Notes: a model not told the origin generated them from the letters alone. Positions 1 to 7,374 are shown, counted from the stretch's first letter. The stretch: DNA of 18,188 bases from Oscillospiraceae bacterium (GCA_900768675.1 CAAGDT010000028.1:1-18188), one strand, 5' to 3'. Numbers and translations: made by a program.

Positions 1-671
1 GCGTTCAGCGGCTTGCTCATAAGAAAGGCGGCAAAAAGGAAAGGTATCGCTACGGCAAGAAGCACACCCGCCTGCTCCCAGGTAAAGCCCGAAAAGCTGC
101 CCATTGTGCGGGCTGTGTACTTCGCCAGCTTTTCAGCAGATGAAAGCATTGTAAGCACGCTTGTAGCCGCCGAGCAGACGTAGCCAAGCATAAGCCCGAT
201 TATAAGCAGGGTTGTAACGCTTCTTACCTTTCTTGACACAAGCACCACTATTATCATTACAAACATAGCGCCTGCAAAAGAGCCTAAAAACATTCCCATT
301 GAGTTTATACTTGTCATTCCGAAGGTATAGCCGCCCAGGATTACTATTGCAATAAAAAGATTTGAGCCGGAGGAAATTCCGAGAATGTATGGCTCAACGA
401 TTGGATTTGAAAAGAAAATCTGGAGCAGTACTCCCGAAACCGCAAGGGCGGCTCCTCCGCAAAGGGCGGCGATTGCTCTTGGCATACGGATATTCATTAC
501 TATGGAAACCTTTGCTTTTTCTACGCTTTCGGGGCTTACAATGCTTGCGAATATTTCGGAAATTGAGATTTCAACCGAACCCAGCGCTATATTGAGAAGC
601 CAGATAACTATAACCGCAAAAGCGCCGGTTATGAAAAGCGCCGATGTGCGTACTGCTGTTTTTCTGTTCAT
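1..671 (-). CDS. FecCD-family ABC transporter permease, probable corrinoid/iron-chelate importer (partial, 3' end outside window)
   Basis: This is the N-terminal ~223 residues of a BtuC/FecCD-type permease; the rest lies beyond base 1. The protein starts MNRKTAVRTSALF and has a first membrane helix at about residues 10-30. The family signature follows: RMPR, then a Gly-rich helix leading to a Q...NP...P.ILGISSG pattern, and then several further membrane helices. The ATG at 669-671 has an AAAGGAG site 8 nt upstream. The family moves vitamin B12, haem or ferric siderophores across the membrane with a BtuD-like ATPase and a binding lipoprotein, neither of which is visible here. The cobalamin riboswitch directly upstream suggests the cargo is cobalamin or a cobinamide. 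That is inference; an iron-siderophore role cannot be excluded from the protein alone. Confidence 0.93.
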   Translation of the reverse strand, partial: MNRKTAVRTSALFITGAFAVIVIWLLNIALGSVEISISEIFASIVSPESVEKAKVSIVMNIRMPRAIAALCGGAALAVSGVLLQIFFSNPIVEPYILGISSGSNLFIAIVILGGYTFGMTSINSMGMFLGSFAGAMFVMIIVVLVSRKVRSVTTLLIIGLMLGYVCSAATSVLTMLSSAEKLAKYTARTMGSFSGFTWEQAGVLLAVAIPFLFAAFLMSKPLN

Positions 672-702
672 GGCTGCCGCTCCTTTCCGTAAAACTGCAA
701 AC

Positions 703-734
703 AAAAAACGTCCTTGCCCGAGGGCAAAGACGTT
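703..734 (-). terminator. Riboswitch-controlled intrinsic terminator
   Basis: Bases 707-734 form a near-perfect hairpin: AACGTC and TTGCCC pair with GGGCAA and GACGTT, with one unpaired base on each arm. Read on the minus strand it is followed by a run of six T (703-708). It lies between the cobalamin aptamer and the permease start codon, the usual place for an expression-platform terminator that stops transcription when cobalamin is bound. Confidence 0.85.
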
Positions 735-837
735 AATGGGTAAAAGGCGCAGGAAAACAGACGGAACAAGTCCGCCGATTTTCGCCCTTGCCTTTCTCCG
801 GAGTTCCGCAGAGAACAGGCAACACCCGCATATCATG

Positions 838-1015
838 CCACGGGAAGAACACAGGCAAGTATTCCGACTTATCGCCCCCGCTAAAGCGGTCACGCACGCC
901 TTCCCAAAAAAATCAGTGACTGAACTTATCATGTGCGCTTTAGGACGAAATACGGCAACGGCCTTGCTCGGGATTCACACCCGATTCCTTGGCTCTGTAT
1001 TCCGACGTATTCAAT
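838..1015 (-). ncRNA. Cobalamin (B12) riboswitch
   Basis: Read on the minus strand, the leader contains GGTGTGAATCCCGAGC (about 965-983), then GGCCGTTGCCGTA. After a GC hairpin comes the B12-box AAGTCGGAATACTTGCCTGT at 851-870. This order and these sequences match the conserved core of cobalamin riboswitches. An outer GGGAAG/CTTCCC pairing encloses the B12-box domain. Outer ends are approximate because the closing stem was not resolved. An intrinsic terminator follows at 703-734, so control is probably transcriptional, shutting off the permease when corrinoid is plentiful. Confidence 0.9.
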
Positions 1016-1023
1016 TCTCGCTT

Positions 1024-1052
1024 ATTGTAGCACAATAAAATGAAAATGTCAA
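1024..1052 (-). promoter_or_regulatory. Sigma-A promoter of the cobalamin leader
   Basis: On the minus strand TTGACA (1047-1052) and TACAAT (1024-1029) are separated by exactly 17 bp. Transcription should begin near 1017, just ahead of the riboswitch aptamer. Confidence 0.85.
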
Positions 1053-1086
1053 CAGAAATTTTCTGAAAATATAGTAAACGTTATAT

Positions 1087-1119
1087 ATTTTTCTGCCCGC
1101 CGAAGGCGGGCAGAAAAAT
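1087..1119. repeat. Perfect inverted repeat (hairpin) between convergent-side tails
   Basis: CTGCCCGCC (1093-1101) and GGCGGGCAG (1105-1113) form a perfect 9-bp GC-rich stem with a 3-nt loop. The stem is extended by T-rich and A-rich flanks, so the whole 33 bp is a mirror palindrome. It lies between the 3' end of the ferritin-like gene (minus) and the promoter of the cobalamin leader. The A/T order is wrong for a classic terminator on either strand because the T run precedes the stem, but it may still end the ferritin-like transcript. Confidence 0.6.
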
Positions 1120-1156
1120 ATCACTCAAAGCAGAATAAATTTTGTGGGTTACTGTA

Positions 1157-1372
1157 TTATTTCTCTTTCTCCATTTTCTGAAGTATATCGTTGAAACGTG
1201 CTGCATGGCGGCACTCGTCATCTGCAAATTCATCGAAAAGCTCGGATAAGCTCTCGTTTTTTACCTCTCTTGCATAAAAGCGGTAGTCCCGCACAAGCTC
1301 CATTGAGTTTTCCCACGCCCGCATAACCCTGTCCCTTGAATTTATGTCAACAACCTGTTTATAATCTCCCAT
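1157..1372 (-). CDS. Small ferritin-like / rubrerythrin-like protein
   Basis: This 71-residue acidic and helical protein looks like half of a ferritin-like four-helix bundle. A first helix at about residues 14-36 carries E21 and E25. A second at about 41-68 carries an ExxH pair (E53, H56) inside EFADDECRHAARF. Carboxylate plus ExxH is the usual di-iron or di-metal ligand pattern of the rubrerythrin/ferritin superfamily. Such a short chain would have to pair with another copy to build a full site. The ATG has GGAGG 7 nt upstream. The gene stands alone, transcribed away from the ion-transporter operon. A role in iron handling or peroxide defence is inference; a non-metal helical function is possible. 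Confidence 0.72.
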   Translation of the reverse strand: MGDYKQVVDINSRDRVMRAWENSMELVRDYRFYAREVKNESLSELFDEFADDECRHAARFNDILQKMEKEK

Positions 1373-1513
1373 AACTGTTCCTCCTTTTGAAAATCCTGCG
1401 AAAAAATATCTGTTCGCTTTATTGGTATGCGCTTGTCAGGACGATTTATTCCACATAGAAAACTCCATAATATGGTACTGCTCCGGTTTAAAAATTATTG
1501 TAAAATATGACTA

Positions 1514-1542
1514 TTGTTATAATTTTATCAGCGTGCTATAAT
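1514..1542 (+). promoter_or_regulatory. Sigma-A promoter of the transporter/kinase operon
   Basis: TTGTTA (1514-1519) and TATAAT (1537-1542) are separated by 17 bp. The predicted start (about 1549) coincides with the left edge of a 16-bp near-palindrome. Confidence 0.75.
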
Positions 1543-1548
1543 AGGTCT

Positions 1549-1564
1549 GTCCTGTATACGGGAC
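1549..1564. promoter_or_regulatory. Palindrome at the transcription start, candidate operator
   Basis: GTCCTGTATACGGGAC is palindromic except for one symmetric pair (GTCCyGTATACrGGAC). It begins about 7 bp after the -10 box, a position where a bound repressor would block transcription. No regulator for it is encoded next to it. Confidence 0.45.
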
Positions 1565-1637
1565 TTATATATAAAAGCCGTTATACATAAAAATACAAAA
1601 CGGTTGTAGAACAAATAAGCAAAGGAATGAAAAGACA

Positions 1638-2987
1638 ATGATTGCACAAATCATAGCCGCTTTTATTTTCGTGGGTATGTTTTTACTTATCGTAACCGAA
1701 AGAATTGAGCGGCAGTATGTTACCCTGGGCTGCGGAGCGCTTACCCTTATACTGGTTTTCGGCGTGTGTATGCAGAGCCTTGACGCAGTAAAGGAAACAC
1801 TTAATTTCGGGAGCATTATAAGCCCCGACTTCTGGTATCGTCCCGGAGAGTCGGCGGAGGCCTCCTGCGGGATAAACTGGGAGACGATTGTTTTTATTGC
1901 AGGCATGATGGTTATGGTAGAAGGCATGGCTCGTGTGGGCTTCTTCCGCTGGCTTTGTATGAAAATCGCAAAGCTTGTGCGCTGCCGTACAGTACCGATT
2001 TTTGTAACCTTTATGATTATGTCGGCGGTGCTTGCCATGTTTATCGACAGCATTACCGTTATACTTTTCTTAGCGGCAGTAACCGTTGAGCTTTCGGGAC
2101 TGCTTGGCTTCAATCCCGTGCCTATGATATTAGCAGAAATATTCTGCGCTAACTTAGGCGGCTCGGCTACAATGTGCGGCGACCCGCCAAATATCATAAT
2201 CGGCACTTCTCTCGGTTACTCCTTTGCCGACTTTATTACTAATACGGGAGTAATTGCGGGAATTTCTCTTATTGCGGTTCTTATTTACTTTTACATTGTT
2301 TTCAGAAACAAGCTTGGCGGCAAGGCTGAGGTTGATATGACAAAGTTCCCCGACCCTGCTTCTGCAATAACAGACAAAAAGGGCTTTATTATAAGCACGA
2401 TTATCTTTATAATTGCAGTAATTCTTCTTATAACCCACGCCCAGACGGGACTTACGGTTTCCTTTATCGGCGTATTCACGGCGGTTGCTACCCTTGCCAC
2501 CTCGGGAAAACACGCTTTAGGGCTTTTAAAGAAGGTTGACTATAAGACCCTGCTTTTCTTTATCGGTCTTTTTATCGTTGTGGCAGGACTTGAAAAGACG
2601 GGAGTTTTAGAGCTTGTAGCGGCGTTTATCGGGGATATAAGCGGTGGAAATCCTCTGCTTATGGTGGGAATTATTATCTGGATTTCCGCAATTGCCAGCG
2701 CCTTTGTGGACAATATTCCCTTTGCGGCAACAATGATACCGATTATAAGAAGCCTTTCCTTAAGTCAGGGCGTTCATCTGGACATACTTGCCTGGGCGCT
2801 GTCTATGGGTACGGATATAGGCGGAAGCGCTACTCCTATCGGCGCTTCGGCAAACGTTGTGGGTACATCGGTTGCAGCAAAGCACGGCTACCCTATAAGC
2901 TGGGGAAAATACTGCCGCTACCTTGTTGCACCTACGGTTATAACCCTTGTAATTTCTACGCTTTTCATTTTCGTAAGATATTTCTGA
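1638..2987 (+). CDS. ArsB/NhaD-type (IT superfamily) membrane ion transporter
   Basis: The 449-residue, strongly hydrophobic protein has about ten to twelve membrane helices. It shows the internal two-fold repeat of the ion transporter superfamily. The first half has FIDSITVIL (about 135-143) and NLGGSATMCGDPPNIIIG (172-189). The second half has FVDNIPFAATM (356-366) and DIGGSATPIGASANVVG (393-409). These paired D(S/N)...GG(S)AT...N motifs are typical of NhaD Na+/H+ antiporters, ArsB arsenite permeases and the OCA2 P-protein group. Substrate cannot be read from sequence, and no arsenic genes lie nearby. The start has AAAGGA upstream. It is first in an operon, 10 bp before the cytidylate-kinase-like gene, behind the promoter at 1514-1542. 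Confidence 0.9.
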   Translation: MIAQIIAAFIFVGMFLLIVTERIERQYVTLGCGALTLILVFGVCMQSLDAVKETLNFGSIISPDFWYRPGESAEASCGINWETIVFIAGMMVMVEGMARVGFFRWLCMKIAKLVRCRTVPIFVTFMIMSAVLAMFIDSITVILFLAAVTVELSGLLGFNPVPMILAEIFCANLGGSATMCGDPPNIIIGTSLGYSFADFITNTGVIAGISLIAVLIYFYIVFRNKLGGKAEVDMTKFPDPASAITDKKGFIISTIIFIIAVILLITHAQTGLTVSFIGVFTAVATLATSGKHALGLLKKVDYKTLLFFIGLFIVVAGLEKTGVLELVAAFIGDISGGNPLLMVGIIIWISAIASAFVDNIPFAATMIPIIRSLSLSQGVHLDILAWALSMGTDIGGSATPIGASANVVGTSVAAKHGYPISWGKYCRYLVAPTVITLVISTLFIFVRYF

Positions 2988-2997
2988 GGAGGTTTAT

Positions 2998-3609
2998 ATG
3001 AATAAGCAGGTAATAATCTCAATCGGCAGAGAGTTCGGAAGCGGCGGACACGCAATTGCGGAAAGCCTTGCAAAAAGATTTCGTCTTCCCGTTTACGACC
3101 ACAACATTCTGCGTGAGATAGCAGGCGAAAAAAACCTTGACCACAAGGAGCTGGAGCTTTACGACGAGGTGCCGAAAAGCAGGCTGCTTTCAAGAACGGT
3201 AAGGGGCTATTCCAACTCCCCCGAGGAAAATATTGCGAATATGCAGTTCGAGTTCTTACGAAAGCTTTCCGAGCGTGGGACATCGTTTATAGTTGTTGGA
3301 CGCTGCGCTGAAAGCGTACTGAAGGACTTTCCGGGGCTTATTTCGATATTCATTCTTGCAGACTCCGAGGCTAAAATCGAGCGCATAAGAAAAATCGGCG
3401 GGCTTTCGAGAGCCTCCGCACAGGCGGCAATCTATAACCACGACAGAAGCAGAAAAACCTACCATAACTACTACTGCGTAGGAAAATGGGGAGATTCAAG
3501 GAACTACGATATATGCGTGAACAGCACAAAGCTTGGAATTGAAGGCACGGCTGATATGCTGGAGGCTTATATAAGGAGAAGAATGGAACTGGCAGAAAAA
3601 GCGGAATAA
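2998..3609 (+). CDS. Cytidylate-kinase-like family protein
   Basis: This 203-residue P-loop protein starts VIISIGREFGSGGHAIAE, the GREFGSGG form of the nucleotide-binding loop that marks the cytidylate-kinase-like family rather than classical Cmk. YDHNILREIA follows, matching the second conserved block, and a basic stretch RKTYHNYYC lies near residues 152-160. Family members are often annotated as kinases without a proven substrate. It has GAGGAGG before the ATG, follows the ion transporter by 10 bp and shares its promoter, and is closed by hairpins at 3620-3668. The fixed pairing with a transporter hints at a regulatory rather than pyrimidine-salvage role, which is inference. Confidence 0.88.
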   Translation: MNKQVIISIGREFGSGGHAIAESLAKRFRLPVYDHNILREIAGEKNLDHKELELYDEVPKSRLLSRTVRGYSNSPEENIANMQFEFLRKLSERGTSFIVVGRCAESVLKDFPGLISIFILADSEAKIERIRKIGGLSRASAQAAIYNHDRSRKTYHNYYCVGKWGDSRNYDICVNSTKLGIEGTADMLEAYIRRRMELAEKAE

Positions 3610-3619
3610 TCTATAAAAA

Positions 3620-3668
3620 CAGGGGAAGGTTTTCTTTCCCTGCTTTTGCTGTTTTTACCAAAAACAGC
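3620..3668 (+). terminator. Tandem hairpins ending the transporter/kinase operon
   Basis: CAGGGGAA (3620-3627) pairs with TTTCCCTG (3635-3642), with one G-T, and is followed by CTTTTG. A second, perfect 9-bp hairpin GCTGTTTTT/AAAAACAGC (3648-3668, 3-nt loop) follows at once. The first hairpin with its T run is the likely terminator. Confidence 0.7.
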
Positions 3669-3718
3669 AAAATATTTTGTTTATTTCGGAGAATATTTAT
3701 ATAAATCTTACAAAAAAG

Positions 3719-3747
3719 TTGCATTTTGGTTTCAATCGTGATATAAT
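3719..3747 (+). promoter_or_regulatory. Sigma-A promoter of the EAL protein gene
   Basis: TTGCAT (3719-3724) and TATAAT (3742-3747) are spaced by 17 bp, with a TG two bases before the -10. The predicted start near 3754 gives a 50-nt leader ending in AAAAGGGGG before the ATG. Confidence 0.8.
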
Positions 3748-3803
3748 TATTCCAAAGTTAGAGATATTTCTATATTTATGCAGTAAAAAAGGGGGTATTT
3801 GAA

Positions 3804-5459
3804 ATGGAAGCTTTGAACGATAGTATCTGCAATAAGCTTGCACGGATTTTTTATACCGATTCAGACACCATTCATTTTCTCTGGGACTGCGTAAACAAGA
3901 AAACATTTGTTATAGGCGGCAGTCCACAAATTCCCACGGATACGGAAAATCCCTTTATCTATATGCTTGAACAGGGTCTTGTTGACCCGGAATTTGAAGC
4001 GCTGTACAGCGTTTTCTGCACAAAGCTGGACGAGGCGGTGCTTGTAGGAATACCGGAAGGCTCCCTTGTTTCTGATTTCAGAATGAAATTCGGCAATTCC
4101 GATGAGTTCCGGTTCTGCCATATCTATGTCAATATCCTTAAGGACAAAAGCGGCAAAGCTACTGATATTCAGGCTAATATCCGTCCCTTTACCAAGAAAG
4201 AGGAGTTCGACAGGGATATTCTCTCCTACTTTACCTCCGATAAAAACCCTGCAATCTTCCAGCGTAAGATACAAGAGCTGTATGATATAAGCGGCGACAG
4301 GAAAATCGCCTTTGTTCAGTTCGATGTTGAGCGGTTCAAGCTTATAAACGACAATTACGGCGCTCCCGTAGGCGACGAGCTTTTAGCCTTCTTTACCAAT
4401 TCCCTTGATATAATCTGCAACGAAAATCAGCCCCACTGCCGTCTTACAGCCGATGTATATATGATAGCTACAATGTTTGACGACAAGAGCGAGCTTTTAG
4501 ACTTTATTCACCTGATTGAAAGCAGACTCAGCTGTTACAAGGGAATGGAATACCGCTTTATTTTCGGCATAAGCATAGTTACCGATAAAACGGTTAACTC
4601 CCGCAGATTCGGAGATAACGCTACTCTTGCCCGCCGTTCAATAAAGGGCAGCGCACTTAATAACGTAGCTTTCTACGATAGCGATATGATAAACGTCCTG
4701 CACAAAAAGCAGACCATAGAGGAGGATATGCACAGCGCAATTGCAAACAACGAGTTTGTAATGTACCTTCAGCCGAAATACAGCATTTCTACGGGCAGAA
4801 TTATCGGTGCGGAGGCGCTTGCAAGGTGGATTCACCCGAAAAAGGGTATGATTTCTCCCGCTGAGTTTATCCCTGTTTTTGAGCAGAACGGCTTTATCAT
4901 AAAGCTTGATAAAATTATTTGGGAAAGCGCCTGCAAACGTATCAGGAAATGGCTGGACGGCGGCTATAAGCCTGTCCCGATTTCCGTCAATGTTTCCCGT
5001 GAATACCTCTCCAATGCCAACGTTGTTGATATTATTTCCGAACTTACCGAAAAGTACAATATCCCCCGCAATCTCCTGGAGCTGGAGATTACCGAGTCCC
5101 TTGAAAATGAGGGCGTAAGAGACGTGGTTTCGGATTTCAAGAAAAACGGCTTTACAATGCTTATGGACGATTTCGGCTCGGGTTATTCCTCGCTGAATAT
5201 GCTGAAAACTACCCAGTTTGACGTGCTTAAAATCGACCGGGGCTTCTTCTCCGAGTTTATGGAATCCGATAGGGGCAGGAAGATTATCTCCCACACAATC
5301 TCAATGTCCCACGATATAGGTCTTGACATTATCGCCGAGGGCGTTGAGACCAACGATCAGGCTCACTTCCTTTCACAGTGCGGCTGCGACGCAGCCCAGG
5401 GCTTCCTCTACTCAAAACCTGTACCGGCTGATGATTTCGACAGAATGATAATGGAATAA
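3804..5459 (+). CDS. Cyclic-di-GMP phosphodiesterase with degenerate GGDEF and intact EAL domain
   Basis: A 551-residue cytosolic protein. Residues 1 to about 140 look like a divergent PAS-type sensor. Residues 165-300 are a GGDEF fold (VQFDVERFKLINDNYG) in which the signature GGDEF is replaced by TADVY (215-219), so it should not make c-di-GMP. Residues 310-550 are a full EAL domain: E337-A338-L339, N396, E428-E431 region, DDFGSGYSS (455-463), K476-I-D478, EGVE (512-515) and Q532-GF. These are the metal-binding and catalytic residues of active phosphodiesterases, so it should hydrolyse c-di-GMP to pGpG. The broken GGDEF may act as a GTP or dimerisation sensor. It is monocistronic, with its own promoter and terminator. 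No membrane helix or signal peptide is visible. Confidence 0.93.
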   Translation: MEALNDSICNKLARIFYTDSDTIHFLWDCVNKKTFVIGGSPQIPTDTENPFIYMLEQGLVDPEFEALYSVFCTKLDEAVLVGIPEGSLVSDFRMKFGNSDEFRFCHIYVNILKDKSGKATDIQANIRPFTKKEEFDRDILSYFTSDKNPAIFQRKIQELYDISGDRKIAFVQFDVERFKLINDNYGAPVGDELLAFFTNSLDIICNENQPHCRLTADVYMIATMFDDKSELLDFIHLIESRLSCYKGMEYRFIFGISIVTDKTVNSRRFGDNATLARRSIKGSALNNVAFYDSDMINVLHKKQTIEEDMHSAIANNEFVMYLQPKYSISTGRIIGAEALARWIHPKKGMISPAEFIPVFEQNGFIIKLDKIIWESACKRIRKWLDGGYKPVPISVNVSREYLSNANVVDIISELTEKYNIPRNLLELEITESLENEGVRDVVSDFKKNGFTMLMDDFGSGYSSLNMLKTTQFDVLKIDRGFFSEFMESDRGRKIISHTISMSHDIGLDIIAEGVETNDQAHFLSQCGCDAAQGFLYSKPVPADDFDRMIME

Positions 5460-5469
5460 ATAATAGATT

Positions 5470-5500
5470 AAGTCCGCAGACGGCTGTCTGCGGACTTTCT
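5470..5500 (+). terminator. Intrinsic terminator of the EAL gene
   Basis: A perfect 12-bp stem (5470-5481 with 5486-5497, 4-nt loop GGCT) begins 10 bp after the stop codon and is followed by a short T-rich tail. Confidence 0.8.
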
Positions 5501-5509
5501 GCTTTTATG

Positions 5510-5551
5510 ACAGCAAAAAAGCCTGAGAAAATCTTCTCAGGCTTTGCTGTT
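5510..5551 (-). terminator. Terminator of the solute-binding protein gene (usable on both strands)
   Basis: AAAGCCTGAGAA (5518-5529) and TTCTCAGGCTTT (5534-5545) pair perfectly, and outer ACAGCAAA/TTTGCTGT arms extend the fold. On the minus strand the stem runs into a T tract (5515-5520), 6 bp after the stop codon of the lipoprotein gene. Confidence 0.8.
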
Positions 5552-5556
5552 AAAAA

Positions 5557-7023
5557 TCAGGATACAGTAGAGTTAAGCTCTTCAATAGCTGCGTTGATTT
5601 CTCCCTCGTACTGAGCACGAAGCTGTGTATAGCTTTCGTCCGTTGTTCTGTAAGGACTTACAAGAACCAGGTCGGTAGGAGCATTACCCGATGTAGTATC
5701 TGCGCAGGAGGTACTGATACCGTTTCTGAAGTCGAATACTGCGGTAAGAGCGCCGCCCTTAAGCTCGTCGATAAAGTCGAGCTGCTCGTCTGTCCAGTAC
5801 TTATCACGCTTGTTCTTTTCTCTCTGAGCAGCATTTGCGTCAGGGTCCTTAGCAGCTGCAAGAACGCAGTTTGTCCATGCCTTAAAGCCGTCAACGTTCT
5901 GTGAGCCTGCAACAAACATTACCGGGTCAACCTTCATTTCCTGATAATAAGCGTCTGCTGCGTCGTCACGGGGAGCGGGAACCATAAATACATCATCGTC
6001 GCCCCACTCGAACTTTCTCATATACTTCTGACCGTTGCCCTCGTAGAACCAAGTACCGTCAACAAAGAACAGAGTGTCGCCGTTTGCCCATGCCTTTTCG
6101 TTTACAGACCAGTTGTTCTCCTCAAGGGGATAGCGGTAGTTCTGCTGTGCAAGCTTTGAAATAAACTCCATAGCTCTTTCAACATTCGGGTCGTTGAGGT
6201 TGCTCTGAAGCTTACCGTTCTCAATGCCAACAAGCGGAACGCCTGTGGTGCAGAGGAGAGAGCGGGCAACATACCAGCCGTCGCAGATGTACTTTCCTTC
6301 GCCTGTCTTCTGGAACTTATCAGCCATATCAAGGAATGCGTCCCAGTTCCACTTTCCTGCCTTATAAAGCTCGTAAGGGTCGTCAAGACCTGCGTCCTGG
6401 ACAACGCTTCTTCTGTACCAGAAAAGGTAAGAGGGGTTAACCGCTGTAATTGCGCAGTAGTTCTTTCCGCCCCACATGAACTGGTCCATAACCTCTCTTG
6501 TATCAGCCCATTCCTCGGAATTTGTATCAATTATTCCGTCGATGCACTGGAACATTCCTCTGTAAGCGGAAAGAGGGAAGTAGCCGATTTCAAAGGGGAA
6601 AAGGTCGGGAGAGTCGCCTGCGGAAACCAGCTGTCCCAACTTATCGTAGCGCTCGTTATAGGCTACGTTCTGGTAAACTGTAATGCAGTCTGCGTAATCG
6701 CCGTAGGACTGGTCGCCCTCCTCGGGGATACCGTAGGTTGCCTTGAAAAGCTCTGCCTCAGCAGAGGTTTCGTCAATGGGCCACCAAGCCATCCACTTAA
6801 GCTTCTTTGTAACGTTTATCTCGCCCTTATCAATTTCAACGTTTGCAACTGCGTCCTGTACGCCCTTATCGGTGTCATAGGTTTCGGGGGTTGTTGCAGG
6901 AGTTGTGGTGGTTGCGGCAGTTGTGCCATCCTGTGCGGTTCTTCCGCCGCCACCGCAGGAAGCTACTGAAACAAGGGTTGCAGCAGCAAGCGCCGAAGCA
7001 ATAATTTTCTTTGAATTTCTCAT
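5557..7023 (-). CDS. ABC-transporter extracellular solute-binding lipoprotein (family 1-like, sugar type)
   Basis: This 488-residue secreted protein has a lipoprotein signal peptide: MRNSKK, a hydrophobic stretch, and a lipobox VASC with C23 as the lipidated residue. A Gly and Thr-rich linker follows to about residue 47. The mature part has the feel of carbohydrate-type family 1 binding proteins: LKWMAWWPIDE near the start, many Trp and Tyr residues, FVDGTWFYEG, and an FWYRR segment. Ligand is unknown. The ATG has a perfect AAGGAGGT but about 12 nt away, longer than usual; no closer in-frame start is seen. It is monocistronic, with a consensus promoter and a terminator. No permease or ATPase genes adjoin it, so it must serve a transporter encoded elsewhere. 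Confidence 0.85.
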   Translation of the reverse strand: MRNSKKIIASALAAATLVSVASCGGGGRTAQDGTTAATTTTPATTPETYDTDKGVQDAVANVEIDKGEINVTKKLKWMAWWPIDETSAEAELFKATYGIPEEGDQSYGDYADCITVYQNVAYNERYDKLGQLVSAGDSPDLFPFEIGYFPLSAYRGMFQCIDGIIDTNSEEWADTREVMDQFMWGGKNYCAITAVNPSYLFWYRRSVVQDAGLDDPYELYKAGKWNWDAFLDMADKFQKTGEGKYICDGWYVARSLLCTTGVPLVGIENGKLQSNLNDPNVERAMEFISKLAQQNYRYPLEENNWSVNEKAWANGDTLFFVDGTWFYEGNGQKYMRKFEWGDDDVFMVPAPRDDAADAYYQEMKVDPVMFVAGSQNVDGFKAWTNCVLAAAKDPDANAAQREKNKRDKYWTDEQLDFIDELKGGALTAVFDFRNGISTSCADTTSGNAPTDLVLVSPYRTTDESYTQLRAQYEGEINAAIEELNSTVS

Positions 7024-7045
7024 TTTGTGATATGTACCTCCTTAA

Positions 7046-7057
7046 TTAAAGCTTTAA
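7046..7057. promoter_or_regulatory. Palindrome in the leader of the solute-binding gene
   Basis: TTAAAGCTTTAA is a perfect 12-bp palindrome about 7 bp after the predicted start site. A related inverted word occurs farther out: CTTAATTAAAG (7041-7051) matches CTTTAATTAAG (7174-7184) as reverse complement. A regulator site is possible but the sequence is AT-rich, so chance is not excluded. Confidence 0.3.
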
Positions 7058-7070
7058 CCTTATAAATTAA

Positions 7071-7099
7071 ATTATAACATTTCTAAGTTATTATGTCAA
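7071..7099 (-). promoter_or_regulatory. Perfect-consensus sigma-A promoter of the solute-binding gene
   Basis: On the minus strand TTGACA (7094-7099) and TATAAT (7071-7076) are both exact consensus, with a 17-bp spacer. This predicts very strong basal expression unless repressed, with a start near 7064. Confidence 0.9.
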
Positions 7100-7202
7100 T
7101 TGCCATAAATAAAATTTCACAAAACCGTTTTTGTTAAAAACAGACAAAAATACTTAATTTTTCAGATTAATAACTTTAATTAAGCGATTTTAGTAATTAT
7201 AA

Positions 7203-7374
7203 GGCAATGCCGCATAATTATTGTCGTGCGACCCCGCCGTCAGATTTTTCGTCAGATTGTACAGAAATTTCGCAGGCATACTAACGTATGTCAAGAAATT
7301 TCTGTGCAATATGGCGGAAAATATGCAAGGGGGCGTGCGGCAAAGGCGGCAGCCGTTAATTGTGCGGTGTTGCC
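7203..7374. mobile_element. 172-bp MITE-like element with terminal inverted repeats and 4-bp target duplication
   Basis: The element begins GGCAATGCCGCATAATTA (7203-7220) and ends TAATTGTGCGGTGTTGCC (7357-7374); the ends are inverted repeats matching at 15 of 18 positions. ATAA stands directly outside both ends (7199-7202 and 7375-7378), as a target-site duplication would. Inside, CAGAAATTTC and GAAATTTCTG with GGCATAC/GTATGTC form a central hairpin, so the whole element can fold on itself. No transposase is encoded; the one small open frame across it is not gene-like. It lies between the solute-binding promoter and repeat A and fills much of an otherwise gene-free 500-bp gap. Confidence 0.8.

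Noticed and set aside
385..1038. Plus-strand 217-residue open frame across the left end
   Set aside because: It lies antisense to the FecCD gene and the cobalamin riboswitch, has no ribosome site and no family-like composition.
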